From the NCBI RefSeq assembly GCF_001637225.1, contig NZ_LVJI01000030.1:62001-126000 (forward strand): a DNA stretch of 64,000 nt. Direction: 5' to 3'. Under the pieces are notes generated by a model. It did no database searches, was not told the origin of the DNA, and was given only the letters and a program-made list of their open reading frames with translations. Positions 35,819 to 44,385 of this stretch are shown here, piece after piece. The stretch is from Paenibacillus antarcticus (GTDB lineage: Bacteria > Bacillota > Bacilli > Paenibacillales > Paenibacillaceae). The translations under genes and the position numbers were made by a program. Within the stretch, counting starts at the first letter, position 1. Every line of letters starts with the position of its first letter.

Positions 35819-38800
35819 AGCCAATTACTCTAAAACTCGCTGGACTACAAAGTTATCGTGAACCGCAACAGATTGATTTTGACGAACTTACGCAAATGGG
35901 GTTGTTTGGGATATTCGGTCCTACGGGTAGTGGTAAATCCACCTTGCTTGATGCCATAACACTTGCGCTGTATGGCAAAGTGGAGCGGGCTGTCAACGGA
36001 ACACAAGGGATTATGAATCATTCGGAAGATTCATTGTTTGTATCTTTCACTTTTGAATTAAATTCATCTGAAGGACCACAGCAATATCGTGTAGAACGTC
36101 GGTTTAAGCGAACGAATGAATTATCTATAAGTAATACGATTAGCCGATTTATTGAAGTTACGCCAGACGGGGATCAAGTAATGGCAGATAAATTGGCAGA
36201 TGTCACTCGCTGTGTAGAAGATAAAATTGGACTCAAAATGGATGATTTCACAAGAGCTGTCGTTCTACCTCAGGGGAAATTCGCTGAATTCTTGTCCTTG
36301 AAGGGAAGCGAGAGACGGCAAATGTTGCAACGTCTATTTCATCTTGAGCAATATGGTGATCAATTAGCGCTGAAGTTAAGCCGTCGGGTGAAAGAGAATG
36401 AAGCAGCTCTTCAGAATATTGTGGCAGAGCAGCAAGGTTTGGGGAATGCAGGCAATGAGGCTTTAGAAGAGGCTAAGAAGCAATGGATTGAAGCGATAGC
36501 TGAAGCCGAAACTTCTCGAAGCAGACTTAATGAAATTAAGGTGCAGGCTGAGCGTTTATCCAGAGTATGGGAATGGCAAATTGAACGTGACCGGAGACAA
36601 GAACAATTAGTACAACTTGGCGCTTTAGAACATGAAATTCTCATGTTAGAGGACAAACTTGCTAAAGCGAGTGTTGCTCAGCAACTTATGCCTTTGCTTA
36701 CGCAAATGCAGGAGAGCAAGAAAGAGCTTATAGACCGTGAAGAGAAGTCTGCATTATTGAATATTTCATCAAAGGAAGCTGAGAAATCATCTATTCTTGC
36801 AAGTGAGACGGATGAGGCTACACAGCTCATGCTATCCACTGAAGAACCGAAGTTACTGGTTAGGCAGGAACAATTGGAGCAAGCATGTAAGCTTCAACAG
36901 GAACGAGATCATCTCCGTAGCGAGTGTGATGAGCTTGAGAAGAAGAGAGCGGACGTTGTGCTTACGCAGGCTGATCTAAATGGAAAGCTGCAGAAAGAAA
37001 GTGAGCTACTTAGTAAGGGGCAGACTAGACAGGCTGAATTACAGGCAAGCTTAAAACCATTAGAGACCAGATCCCAAGAGCGGGAATTCATTCATAAAGC
37101 ATTACAGCGCAAACAACATATGCAGTCTATGGAGCAGCAGCAGGAAAGTGTAACTTTAGAAGTTTCGAAACAGGAGAAAATGGTTGCTGAAATAAATGCC
37201 AAGTTAACTAGCTCTGAGCGAGATATAAAGATGAACGAGGAGAATCATAAATCCTTCTTGGTACAGCTTTCTTCCCATTTGTCTGGATTAATTGTTCAGG
37301 AAGCTACGATAGGTCAAGCGGTTATTAGACTGGGTTGCGAGGATGAGCGCTTACGTAAAGAACTCAAGAATTCAGAGATTCATGCTCTTTCACTGACTTT
37401 AGCAGCACAATTACAAGAAGGGAATCCATGTCCCGTATGTGGCTCGGAACATCATCCAGTCCCGGCAACGGTTGGTGAAATTTCCGACGATCTTATGATA
37501 CAGACTGCGCAATTGGATAAGATACGTGTTATACAGTCACAACTTCAAGATCATCGTCTAACGTTTCGCCAGCTTATGAATGAGAGTAGAACGTTAATAG
37601 ATCAATCTGGAGCAATGCTTCCTGAACAAGATAATTCACATGTAGCTGTGGCGAAAGAGCAGTTCGAAATGGGCGAAGAAACGTCAGTTCAATTCTCTAT
37701 AGATTATTGGACAGGCCTGATCGAACAATTGGAAGAGGCATCTTTGAGGCTTACGAATATGAGCGCGGACTTGCGACAAGAAGTGACAGAATTAAAGCAG
37801 AAACAAGCTACAGTTCAGCAACAGCATATGAAATATTCGGCAGAAGCAGAAGCGATAATGAATGTTCATGCAGACACCAAGGTTAGACTCGATCAATTAA
37901 CATCCGAATTGATGAAGGTACAGCAGCAGTGGATGCAAGAATTTCCAGATATCCCTATGGACGAACTTGACCAGAAGTTTCAGCTTATGCAGAAGAAAGA
38001 TACCGAAGTTGAAACAATCAAGGAGCGGCTAGAGATCAGCGTTCCCTTCCTAGAGAGCAAACTGTTAGCTGTTAAGTCCCTTGAACAACAAATTGGGGAT
38101 TTAGATAAGGCTCTTATCCAATGGAATACAATATGGCATTCAAAAAGTGAATTGCTGAAAGAGAAAGTAGAGAAACTCTTAGCTTGGGTAGGTGAGGGTT
38201 CAGCGGAAGTATTACTTGAGGCATGTATTCAGCAACTCCACAGGGTAAGAGCTACAGCGGCGCAAGCGAAGAGTGCGCGACGGATAGCAGAGGAATTGAA
38301 GAATGAAGCCATCAGAGGTGCTGTTATAGCACAGCAGGCTGTGGAATCGGCCGCAGATCATTATAAAGCAGCAACAAGTCGTTGGGAGCAGATGTTAAAA
38401 GCCTCAACTTTATCGACTGCGGATGAAGTGGTTGCTGGTAGTTTACAACGTGAAGAAGAGCAAAGATACGCTGATAAGGTACGGAAGCATCGTGAGAATG
38501 AGCGAGAAGTTACGTTACAGCTTGCGCATGTCGAAGACAAACTTTCAGGGAATTCCATCACCGAAGAAGAGTGGCAGATGTGCAAGGCTCAATTGGAAGA
38601 ATACCGAAAGAGTGATGAAGCAGCAATCCAATTGAAGGCGAGAGCAGAACGTGATCTAGAAGATGTAGAGCAGAGACACGCAAGGTGGGCGGAGTTGGAG
38701 GATAAGCGTTCAGAACGTCAGTCTAACGGGGAGCAACTCTCTAAGCTACAATCGTGTTTACGGGGAAATGCCTTCGTGGAATATATCGCGGAAGAGCAGT

Positions 38801-39237
38801 TAATGCAGGTTAGTCAGGCAGCGTCTCAGCGCCTTCTATTTCTCACTAGACAACGTTATGCACTAGAGGTGGATTCCGGAGGTGGATTCGTGATTCGCGA
38901 TGATGCAAATGGCGGAACACGTAGACCAGTATCCACGTTATCCGGCGGAGAAACATTCCTGACATCCTTATCTTTAGCGCTTGCCTTATCTGCCCAAATT
39001 CAACTGCGTGGGCAGTATCCTTTGCAATTCTTCTTCTTGGATGAGGGATTCGGAACACTAGATCCAGAACTACTTGAGATGGTCATTACTTCCTTGGAAC
39101 GCCTTCATAGCGACCATCTTTCCGTGGGCATTATTAGCCATGTACCTGAACTACGTGCGCGATTACCTCGTAAATTAATAGTATTGCCAGCAGAGCATGC
39201 TGACGGGGGGTCTCGCTTAGTTATGGAAAATATGTAG
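35815..39237 (+). CDS. sbcC: Nuclease SbcCD subunit C (Rad50-like SMC ATPase)
   Basis: SbcC is the SMC-like ATPase that tethers ends and controls SbcD. The 1140-residue protein has the N-terminal Walker A GPTGSGKSTLLDAI and long coiled-coil arms. A zinc hook CPVC lies at about residue 539, with HHP after it. The C-terminal signature is TLSGGETFLTSLSLALALS (about 1041) with Walker B FFFLDEGFGTLD. It overlaps sbcD by 4 bases (ATGA). Length is typical for Firmicute SbcC. Confidence 0.96.
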   Translation: MKPITLKLAGLQSYREPQQIDFDELTQMGLFGIFGPTGSGKSTLLDAITLALYGKVERAVNGTQGIMNHSEDSLFVSFTFELNSSEGPQQYRVERRFKRTNELSISNTISRFIEVTPDGDQVMADKLADVTRCVEDKIGLKMDDFTRAVVLPQGKFAEFLSLKGSERRQMLQRLFHLEQYGDQLALKLSRRVKENEAALQNIVAEQQGLGNAGNEALEEAKKQWIEAIAEAETSRSRLNEIKVQAERLSRVWEWQIERDRRQEQLVQLGALEHEILMLEDKLAKASVAQQLMPLLTQMQESKKELIDREEKSALLNISSKEAEKSSILASETDEATQLMLSTEEPKLLVRQEQLEQACKLQQERDHLRSECDELEKKRADVVLTQADLNGKLQKESELLSKGQTRQAELQASLKPLETRSQEREFIHKALQRKQHMQSMEQQQESVTLEVSKQEKMVAEINAKLTSSERDIKMNEENHKSFLVQLSSHLSGLIVQEATIGQAVIRLGCEDERLRKELKNSEIHALSLTLAAQLQEGNPCPVCGSEHHPVPATVGEISDDLMIQTAQLDKIRVIQSQLQDHRLTFRQLMNESRTLIDQSGAMLPEQDNSHVAVAKEQFEMGEETSVQFSIDYWTGLIEQLEEASLRLTNMSADLRQEVTELKQKQATVQQQHMKYSAEAEAIMNVHADTKVRLDQLTSELMKVQQQWMQEFPDIPMDELDQKFQLMQKKDTEVETIKERLEISVPFLESKLLAVKSLEQQIGDLDKALIQWNTIWHSKSELLKEKVEKLLAWVGEGSAEVLLEACIQQLHRVRATAAQAKSARRIAEELKNEAIRGAVIAQQAVESAADHYKAATSRWEQMLKASTLSTADEVVAGSLQREEEQRYADKVRKHRENEREVTLQLAHVEDKLSGNSITEEEWQMCKAQLEEYRKSDEAAIQLKARAERDLEDVEQRHARWAELEDKRSERQSNGEQLSKLQSCLRGNAFVEYIAEEQLMQVSQAASQRLLFLTRQRYALEVDSGGGFVIRDDANGGTRRPVSTLSGGETFLTSLSLALALSAQIQLRGQYPLQFFFLDEGFGTLDPELLEMVITSLERLHSDHLSVGIISHVPELRARLPRKLIVLPAEHADGGSRLVMENM

Positions 39238-39250
39238 AGATAAATACAGT

Positions 39251-39293
39251 TGTGATGTCTGTCACAGTAACAGCTACAAGCTGTTGTTATAAT
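39251..39293 (+). promoter_or_regulatory. Fnr/CRP-type activated promoter
   Basis: TGTGATGTCTGTCACA (39251-39266) is a perfect TGTGA-N6-TCACA palindrome, the recognition pattern of the Crp/Fnr family. An extended -10, TG-T-TATAAT, lies at 39285-39293. With transcription starting near 39300, the palindrome is centred at about -41.5, the classical class II activator position. There is no good -35 box, as expected for an activated promoter. A second palindrome, AACAGCT-ACA-AGCTGTT (39269-39285), lies between the two elements. The regulator is inferred, most likely Fnr. Confidence 0.65.
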
Positions 39294-39299
39294 ACAGTT

Positions 39300-39424
39300 A
39301 ATAACCGACATCACTTTGAGAAGTACCTCGGCGGACTTATGGGAGGGAGATTGTTTTCCCTATTATAAGTCCGTACGTCAAGCAGCTTTTTGCAAGCTGA
39401 CTGGGTACTTCTTATTTTTTTTGC
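39300..39424 (+). ncRNA. Candidate structured small RNA or leader with terminator
   Basis: The predicted transcript folds as a three-way junction. The closing stem is GAAGTACC (39320-39327) with GGTACTTC (39404-39411). A second helix is CGGACTTAT (39332-39340) with ATAAGTCCG (39365-39373), perfect over 9 pairs. A third hairpin pairs CAGCT (39383-39387) with AGCTG (39395-39399). A T-run (39412-39422) directly after the closing stem makes it an intrinsic terminator. It lies between sbcC and an Sm-like gene. It may be a free-standing RNA of about 120 bases, an attenuated leader, or only the sbcC terminator. It matches no RNA family I recognise. Confidence 0.55.
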
Positions 39425-39520
39425 TTTATGGATGTTATTCTGCATATTAATCAGTATCCATTCGCCCAGACCTGAATATGATGATTGTAGATCATGGAGT
39501 ATTTAGGAGGACTAGACCAG

Positions 39521-39952
39521 ATGGAAAAAGTTGATGCTAAGCAAGTATGTCACCACCACATGCATCGTTATGTGAGAGTGGTCATTGTGGATGGAAGAAG
39601 TTTTGATGGTTTTGTAGATAATGTAGATGATAACCACCTGCATTTAGCGGTACCTGTTGGTCATGAAATGTACTGTGATCATATGGAAAATGCTAGTATT
39701 CCGAATGAGAACATGGCTCCTGTTGGAGGATGTGGATGTAACACGCATCTACCGTCACCGTATGGAACACAGCAAGGTTATGGGAATCCATCGTTTGGAT
39801 CTAGTGGATATCCGGGTGTGGATGTACGTGCTTTTGTCCCAGGATACTATCCTCCTGGATTTGGCTACAATCCATACGGGAGACGGCGCTTTAATCGTCT
39901 GCTACTGCCGCTAGTTGCATTGACTGCCATTTCTGTTTTGCCATTTTATTAA
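39521..39952 (+). CDS. Sm-like-fold small protein with Gly/Pro/Tyr-rich tail, unknown function
   Basis: The 143-residue protein begins with a histidine-rich segment (CHHHMHRYVRVVIVDGRSFDG) that continues as strands resembling an LSM/Sm-like barrel (FDGFVDNVDDNHLHLAVP). The middle is rich in Gly, Pro, Tyr and Asn (GYYPPGFGYNPYGRRR), and the tail is hydrophobic (LLLPLVALTAISVLPFY). AGGAGG lies upstream of ATG 39521; an ATG at 39494 has no site. The composition suggests a spore-surface or envelope protein, which is an inference. I do not recognise a named family. Confidence 0.75.
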   Translation: MEKVDAKQVCHHHMHRYVRVVIVDGRSFDGFVDNVDDNHLHLAVPVGHEMYCDHMENASIPNENMAPVGGCGCNTHLPSPYGTQQGYGNPSFGSSGYPGVDVRAFVPGYYPPGFGYNPYGRRRFNRLLLPLVALTAISVLPFY

Positions 39953-39973
39953 ATATACAAATACCGATTGAAT

Positions 39974-40026
39974 GGGCAGGTTCTAAGGTAAGAAAGATGA
40001 CCTTAAGGACCTGCCTTACTTTTTTA
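39974..40026 (+). terminator. Rho-independent terminator
   Basis: A GC-containing hairpin (GGCAGGT..TAAGGT with ACCTTA..ACCTGCC) is followed by TTACTTTTTTATTT. It ends the Sm-like gene. Confidence 0.88.
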
Positions 40027-40123
40027 TTTAAGAGACGTTTTGTTTTGACTATTTGACATTGGACGAGCCTATTCTTTATCCAGTATGATAAAATAAATAA
40101 AAGTTTGTTAAGGGGGCAATATA

Positions 40124-40483
40124 GTGGATTGTTTATTTTGTAAAATTATAGAAGGCAGTATTCCTAGTAACAAGGTGTATGAGAATGAGAACATTGTGGC
40201 ATTTCACGACATACAGCCTGCGGCTCCTACACATGTATTAATTATTCCCAAGGTACATATTGCTTCCATGAATGAGGTTTCTCCAGAAAATATGCCAATC
40301 ATTGCAGAAATTCATCAGGTAGCACAGAAACTTGCAGTAGATTTAGGTATTGCCGAATCGGGATATCGACTCATTAATAATTGCGGTCGTGATGGTGAAC
40401 AAACGGTGCACCATATACACTTCCACCTGCTTGGAGGTGCCAAATTAGGGGCGCTAACGGGTATCTCTAACTCTCATCAATAA
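40124..40483 (+). CDS. HIT-family histidine triad protein
   Basis: The 119-residue nucleotide-binding hydrolase of the HIT family has the N-terminal DCLFCKIIEGSIPS and the catalytic histidine triad VHHIHFHLLGG near the C-terminus. These enzymes act on AMP-linked substrates such as adenosine phosphoramidates; the physiological substrate is unknown. The start is GTG 40124 with AAGGGGGC about 10 bases upstream. It sits between two terminators or promoters and is probably monocistronic. Confidence 0.93.
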   Translation: MDCLFCKIIEGSIPSNKVYENENIVAFHDIQPAAPTHVLIIPKVHIASMNEVSPENMPIIAEIHQVAQKLAVDLGIAESGYRLINNCGRDGEQTVHHIHFHLLGGAKLGALTGISNSHQ

Positions 40484-40535
40484 GGGTATGGAAAAAAGTG
40501 TATTGTATCAGATTACGAAAAAAATAGCTGTAAGG

Positions 40536-40565
40536 TTGACACCTTATTTCACTATCACCTATAAT
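40536..40565 (+). promoter_or_regulatory. Sigma-A promoter of rpsU-yqeY
   Basis: A consensus TTGACA (40536-40541) and TATAAT (40560-40565) are 18 bases apart. The transcript would start near 40572, about 53 bases before the rpsU start. The match suggests strong expression, as expected for a ribosomal protein. Confidence 0.87.
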
Positions 40566-40624
40566 AAAAGTTGATGAACCGTGTTAATACTCTTGGACGG
40601 TCTGGTCGGAGGGAGGGAAAACTG

Positions 40625-40798
40625 GTGTCTGAAACGAAAGTTCGTAAAAATGAGACAATCGATGCTGCACTTCGTCGCTTTAAACGTTCCATCGCTAAAG
40701 ATGGCGTCTTGGCTGAGGTGAAAAAACGTAAACATTATGAAAAGCCAAGCGTTAAGAAAAAGCTGAAGTCTGAGGCTGCTCGTAAGAGAAAGTTTTAA
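40625..40798 (+). CDS. rpsU: 30S ribosomal protein S21
   Basis: S21 is a small basic protein of the 30S platform near the mRNA exit. The 57 residues match the family throughout: ETKVRKNETIDAALRRFKR at the N-terminus, and a Lys/Arg-rich tail ending AARKRKF. I choose GTG 40625 because GGAGGGAGG lies upstream. Upstream in-frame ATG codons would add residues not found in S21. yqeY follows by 15 bases, as in B. subtilis. Confidence 0.97.
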   Translation: MSETKVRKNETIDAALRRFKRSIAKDGVLAEVKKRKHYEKPSVKKKLKSEAARKRKF

Positions 40799-40813
40799 GG
40801 GGAGCTAACAACT

Positions 40814-41257
40814 ATGAATCTTAGCGAGCGATTGAACGAAGACATGAAACAAGCAATGAAGAGTCGCGATAAATTCAAACTCTCCACTATTAGAATGATT
40901 CGTTCGACAATCATGAATCTTGAAATAGATTTGAAAAGAACTTTGGATGATTCCGAGGTGCTTGAAATCCTAGGTCGTGAAATCAAACAGCGCAAAGATG
41001 CCCTCCAAGAATTTGAAAAAGCAGGACGCGATGATCTATCCGCTAATGCAAAAGCAGAAATCGAGATAGTCGGCCAGTATCTTCCCGCTCAGCTTACTGA
41101 AGAAGAAATTAAAGTCATTGTACAGCAGACCATCCATGAAACCGGTGCTTCTTCGAAAGCCGAAATGGGGAAATTAATGAGTGCCCTGATGCCTAAGGTT
41201 AAGGGACTCGCTGACGGCAAGCTTGTTAATCAAGTAGTTCAACAATTTCTGCAATAA
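40814..41257 (+). CDS. yqeY: GatB/YqeY domain protein YqeY
   Basis: The 147-residue helical protein is of the YqeY family, related to the C-terminal tail domain of GatB that contacts tRNA in glutamyl-tRNA amidotransferase. Family motifs are RLNEDMKQAMKSRDKFKLSTIRMI and GQYLPAQLTEEEI. Its cellular role is not established. AGGGGAGC precedes ATG 40814. It is cotranscribed with rpsU and closed by a terminator. Confidence 0.95.
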   Translation: MNLSERLNEDMKQAMKSRDKFKLSTIRMIRSTIMNLEIDLKRTLDDSEVLEILGREIKQRKDALQEFEKAGRDDLSANAKAEIEIVGQYLPAQLTEEEIKVIVQQTIHETGASSKAEMGKLMSALMPKVKGLADGKLVNQVVQQFLQ

Positions 41258-41268
41258 ACAATAACGGA

Positions 41269-41300
41269 ACATCCCTCGATTTTGAGGGGTGTTTTTTATT
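41269..41300 (+). terminator. Rho-independent terminator after yqeY
   Basis: AACATCCCTC (41269-41278) pairs with GAGGGGTGTT (41284-41293), one wobble, followed by TTTTATTTTT. Confidence 0.92.
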
Positions 41301-41302
41301 TT

Positions 41303-41328
41303 TGAAACTTCAACAGGTATAGGACGTA
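41303..41328 (+). promoter_or_regulatory. Sigma-W-type (ECF) promoter of nfeD-floA-yqfB
   Basis: TGAAAC (41303-41308) and CGTA (41325-41328) are exactly 16 bases apart, the canonical extracytoplasmic-function sigma pattern of sigma-W. The B. subtilis orthologs (yqeZ-yqfA-yqfB) are known members of the sigma-W regulon, so both sequence and gene content agree. The leader to the nfeD start would be about 65 bases. Confidence 0.85.
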
Positions 41329-41400
41329 GTAAGAAGGATAAGTTGGGTACATAATATAGACTTGAGTTGGATATGAATACGACAGAAAGGAGGAAGAAAT

Positions 41401-42777
41401 TTGACGAATATCAAAAAGAAATGTTCGCTTTTTGTCATGAGTCTACTCGTCATGATGTTGATTCTCCCTGTTCTAGGTCAAATAGGAACCGTCTTTGCGG
41501 CGCCTGTATCTCCGACAGAGACTAAATCGGGGACAGTGTATATTATTCCGATTGACCAAGATATTGAAAGAGGACTTCAGAAGTTCATGGAGCGTGGATT
41601 TACAGAAGCTAAAGAAATGAATGCGTCCCTCATCGTGCTGGAAATAAACACGCCTGGTGGAAGGATAGATACAGCTCATAATATTGTTGACATCATTCGT
41701 AATAGTGAAATTCCTACGGTCGCTTACATACGGGGAGATGCTGCTTCGGCAGGAAGTTATATTGCCTTAAATGCGGATAAAATTGCTATGGCACCAGGTA
41801 GTATGATTGGTGCGGCGGTACTAGTAGATGGCATTACAGGTAATCCTATTGAGGACCCTAAGCTCGTATCCTATTGGAAGTCGCTTATGTCCAGTGCAGC
41901 TGAGGTTAGTAAGCGTGATCCGAAGATTGCTCAGGGCATGACAGATGTGAACATGGTTGTTGAAATGCCTGAAATTAACGATACGAAGGAGAAGGGCGAG
42001 ATCATCTCACTGACTAGCGAACAGGCATTGAAAGTGGGGTATGCAGATACCATTGCTAATACGACAGATGAGGTCGTTAATTGGATGGGTTACTCGACGG
42101 ATGATATGTTTCGTGTCGAACAATCTGGTGCTGAGAAATTTTCTGAGTTCTTAACGAATCGGATTGTGATGACTTTACTTCTGTTTATGGGAATTGCCGG
42201 AGTCATCATTGAATTGATTGTTCCTGGATTTGGAGTTCCTGGGATTCTAGGTGTTACTGGATTCGTGCTCTATTTCTTTGGTAACTATGTTGCTGGATTT
42301 GCTGGATCAGAGACATGGGTACTCTTTATCATTGGGATTATTATGCTGGCGCTTGAATTGTTTATTCCAAGCTTCGGGATACTAGGTTTGCTTGGGTCAG
42401 TAAGTCTTATTGTTGGCGTAGTACGTGCTGCTTATAGCACTTCTCATGTTGCGTTATCATTAGGAATTGCAAGTATTTCTGCATTAATCGTAATCATCAT
42501 AGTAGCAATAGTGTTTAAGAAACGTGGCATATGGAATCGTTTTATATTGAACGACACGTTAAGTAAAGAAAAAGGGTTTATTCCGTCGGCTAGTAAAGAG
42601 AATTTACTTGGTAAGAATGGGATTAGTGTTACACCACTTCGTCCTGCAGGAACTGTATTAATTGATGGAGAGCGGTTTGACGTCGTCACAGATGGAGAAT
42701 TTATTGGTAGTAACATGACGATTCATGTTGTGAAGGTTGAGGGTTCTCGTATTGTAGTTAAACCAATTGTTGATTAG
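41401..42777 (+). CDS. yqeZ: Membrane-bound ClpP-class protease NfeD (YqeZ)
   Basis: The 458-residue membrane protein has a signal peptide (LLVMMLILPVLGQIGTVFAAP) and an extracytoplasmic ClpP/SppA-like domain with the nucleophile region IRGDAASAGSYIALNADKI (about residues 115-133). Four membrane helices follow, then a C-terminal NfeD OB-fold domain (LGKNGISVTPLRPAGTVLIDGERFDVV). NfeD proteins pair with the flotillin or stomatin encoded next and are thought to shape membrane microdomains. The start is TTG 41401 with AAAGGAGGAAG upstream. Confidence 0.93.
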   Translation: MTNIKKKCSLFVMSLLVMMLILPVLGQIGTVFAAPVSPTETKSGTVYIIPIDQDIERGLQKFMERGFTEAKEMNASLIVLEINTPGGRIDTAHNIVDIIRNSEIPTVAYIRGDAASAGSYIALNADKIAMAPGSMIGAAVLVDGITGNPIEDPKLVSYWKSLMSSAAEVSKRDPKIAQGMTDVNMVVEMPEINDTKEKGEIISLTSEQALKVGYADTIANTTDEVVNWMGYSTDDMFRVEQSGAEKFSEFLTNRIVMTLLLFMGIAGVIIELIVPGFGVPGILGVTGFVLYFFGNYVAGFAGSETWVLFIIGIIMLALELFIPSFGILGLLGSVSLIVGVVRAAYSTSHVALSLGIASISALIVIIIVAIVFKKRGIWNRFILNDTLSKEKGFIPSASKENLLGKNGISVTPLRPAGTVLIDGERFDVVTDGEFIGSNMTIHVVKVEGSRIVVKPIVD

Positions 42778-42816
42778 TGTTTAATCAAATATAGATTATG
42801 GAGGATGAATCAATTT

Positions 42817-43815
42817 ATGGATACAACATTAATTCCTATTTTGTTGATTGCTGTTGTGGTAATCATTGTGTTAAGTGTATTCTTTAATTTTTTCCCAGTT
42901 ATGCTATGGATTGCTGCCCTGTCATCAGGCGTACGTATTAGCATTATCACATTAGTTGCGATGAAATTGCGTCGTGTTACACCAAGTAGAATTGTTAACC
43001 CTATGATTAAGGCTACCAAGGCAGGTTTAGGGCTTGATATTAACCAGTTGGAAAGCCATTATCTGGCAGGTGGGAACGTGGACCGCGTAGTCAATTCATT
43101 GATTGCCGCTCAGCGCGCTAATATTCCATTGGAATTTGAACGTGCTGCTGCCATTGATTTGGCGGGTCGTGATGTACTTCAAGCTGTTCAAATGAGTGTC
43201 AATCCACGCGTTATTGAGACGCCTACGGTTGCTGCTGTTGCTAGAAACGGGATTGAAGTCAAAGTTAAAGCACGTGTTACTGTACGTGCGAATATCGATC
43301 GTTTAGTCGGTGGTGCAGGTGAAGAAACGATTATTGCTCGTGTAGGGGAAGGTATAGTAACAACTGTCGGATCAAGTGATTCTCATAAAAATGTATTAGA
43401 GAATCCAGATATGATTTCTCGTACGGTTCTTTCCAAGGGATTGGATGCGGGGACAGCCTTTGAAATCTTATCCATTGATATCGCGGATGTTGATATTGGT
43501 AAGAATATTGGAGCCTATCTACAAACTGAACAAGCAGAAGCAGACAAGAGAATTGCTCAAGCGAAGGCTGAAGAACGTCGTGCAATGGCTGTAGCTCAAG
43601 AACAAGAAATGAAGGCTCGTGTTATTGAGATGAGAGCGAAAGTTGTAGAGGCTGAATCAGAAGTACCTCTAGCAATGGCAGAAGCACTACGTTCCGGACG
43701 CCTTGGCGTAATGGATTATATGAACCTCAAAAATATCGAAGCAGATACTCAAATGAGAGGATCTATCGGTAAAACTGGTGACGGTGGAGATAGTTCTAAC
43801 ACTCCCAAAAAATAA
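42817..43815 (+). CDS. floA: Flotillin-like protein FloA
   Basis: FloA is a membrane scaffold of flotillin-type microdomains. The 332-residue protein has an N-terminal hydrophobic segment (LLIAVVVIIVLSVFFNFFPVMLW) and an SPFH domain with NQLESHYLAGGNVDRVVN and RVGEGIVTTVGSSDSHKNVLE. A coiled-coil Glu/Ala-rich tail (QAKAEERRAMAVAQEQEMKA) follows. It is near-identical in layout to B. subtilis FloA (331 residues). ATG 42817 is preferred because ATG 42805 touches the GGAGG site. Confidence 0.97.
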   Translation: MDTTLIPILLIAVVVIIVLSVFFNFFPVMLWIAALSSGVRISIITLVAMKLRRVTPSRIVNPMIKATKAGLGLDINQLESHYLAGGNVDRVVNSLIAAQRANIPLEFERAAAIDLAGRDVLQAVQMSVNPRVIETPTVAAVARNGIEVKVKARVTVRANIDRLVGGAGEETIIARVGEGIVTTVGSSDSHKNVLENPDMISRTVLSKGLDAGTAFEILSIDIADVDIGKNIGAYLQTEQAEADKRIAQAKAEERRAMAVAQEQEMKARVIEMRAKVVEAESEVPLAMAEALRSGRLGVMDYMNLKNIEADTQMRGSIGKTGDGGDSSNTPKK

Positions 43816-43825
43816 TAAGTAGGGA

Positions 43826-44299
43826 ATGATGTATCCCATGGATTATATTTGGCTCGTGATTGCTGCTTTAGGTGTTATTTCAGCGATAACTAACAAAGGG
43901 AAAACAAAGTCAAAGAATAACCCAAGCAGCATGCCGACATTTGGAGGGACCGGAGAACATTCGCCAGAACCTATATCTACTAGAGAAAGCGAAGACTCTG
44001 TCAGAGATTTCTCTCCAGGTCCTGATTACAAGACGGGTGAAGGTGTTTCTCAGATGTGGGAAGATACGATTGAGAATCGAAATCTTCAAATGCAAAAAGA
44101 TATTGATCGTGTCACGGCTGCTTTAGATAAAATATCAACACCCTCTTCCGCAGAGTGGAATGCTTATGATAATTCTGATGAGGAATTAAAGCAGTCCAAT
44201 TCTTCAGGCATGGTGAACCAAGCGGCGAATGGCATTGTTTGGTCTGAGATATTAGGGCCTCCACGTGCCAAACAACCATATAATAACCGGCAATCCTAG
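43826..44299 (+). CDS. YqfB-position membrane-anchored protein of unknown function
   Basis: The 157-residue protein has one N-terminal membrane helix (YIWLVIAALGVISAI) and a hydrophilic, Ser/Asn/Glu-rich cytoplasmic or surface part with no recognised domain. It occupies the position of B. subtilis yqfB, the third gene of the sigma-W operon, 10 bases after floA, and probably belongs to the same membrane-stress response. Its sequence does not show clear homology by eye. ATG 43826 follows AGTAGGGA closely; the next ATG (43829) is also possible. Confidence 0.75.
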   Translation: MMYPMDYIWLVIAALGVISAITNKGKTKSKNNPSSMPTFGGTGEHSPEPISTRESEDSVRDFSPGPDYKTGEGVSQMWEDTIENRNLQMQKDIDRVTAALDKISTPSSAEWNAYDNSDEELKQSNSSGMVNQAANGIVWSEILGPPRAKQPYNNRQS

Positions 44300-44351
44300 A
44301 ATGGTTAAGATATAACGTAGACACAACGTAGACACATAGTATACAGTTCGA

Positions 44352-44385
44352 AACCGACCTTTATTAATCTAAGGTCGGTTTTTTT
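44352..44385 (+). terminator. Rho-independent terminator after the floA operon
   Basis: A perfect 10-base-pair stem (AACCGACCTT with AAGGTCGGTT) closes a 9-base loop and is followed by TTTTT. Confidence 0.93.

Noticed and set aside
39320..39411. Purine-type riboswitch, suggested by the three-way junction
   Set aside because: The conserved junction and loop bases of purine riboswitches are absent, and the downstream gene is unrelated to purine metabolism.
40053..40089. TTGACA plus TATGAT promoter before the HIT gene
   Set aside because: The two elements are 25 bases apart, too far for a normal sigma-A promoter.
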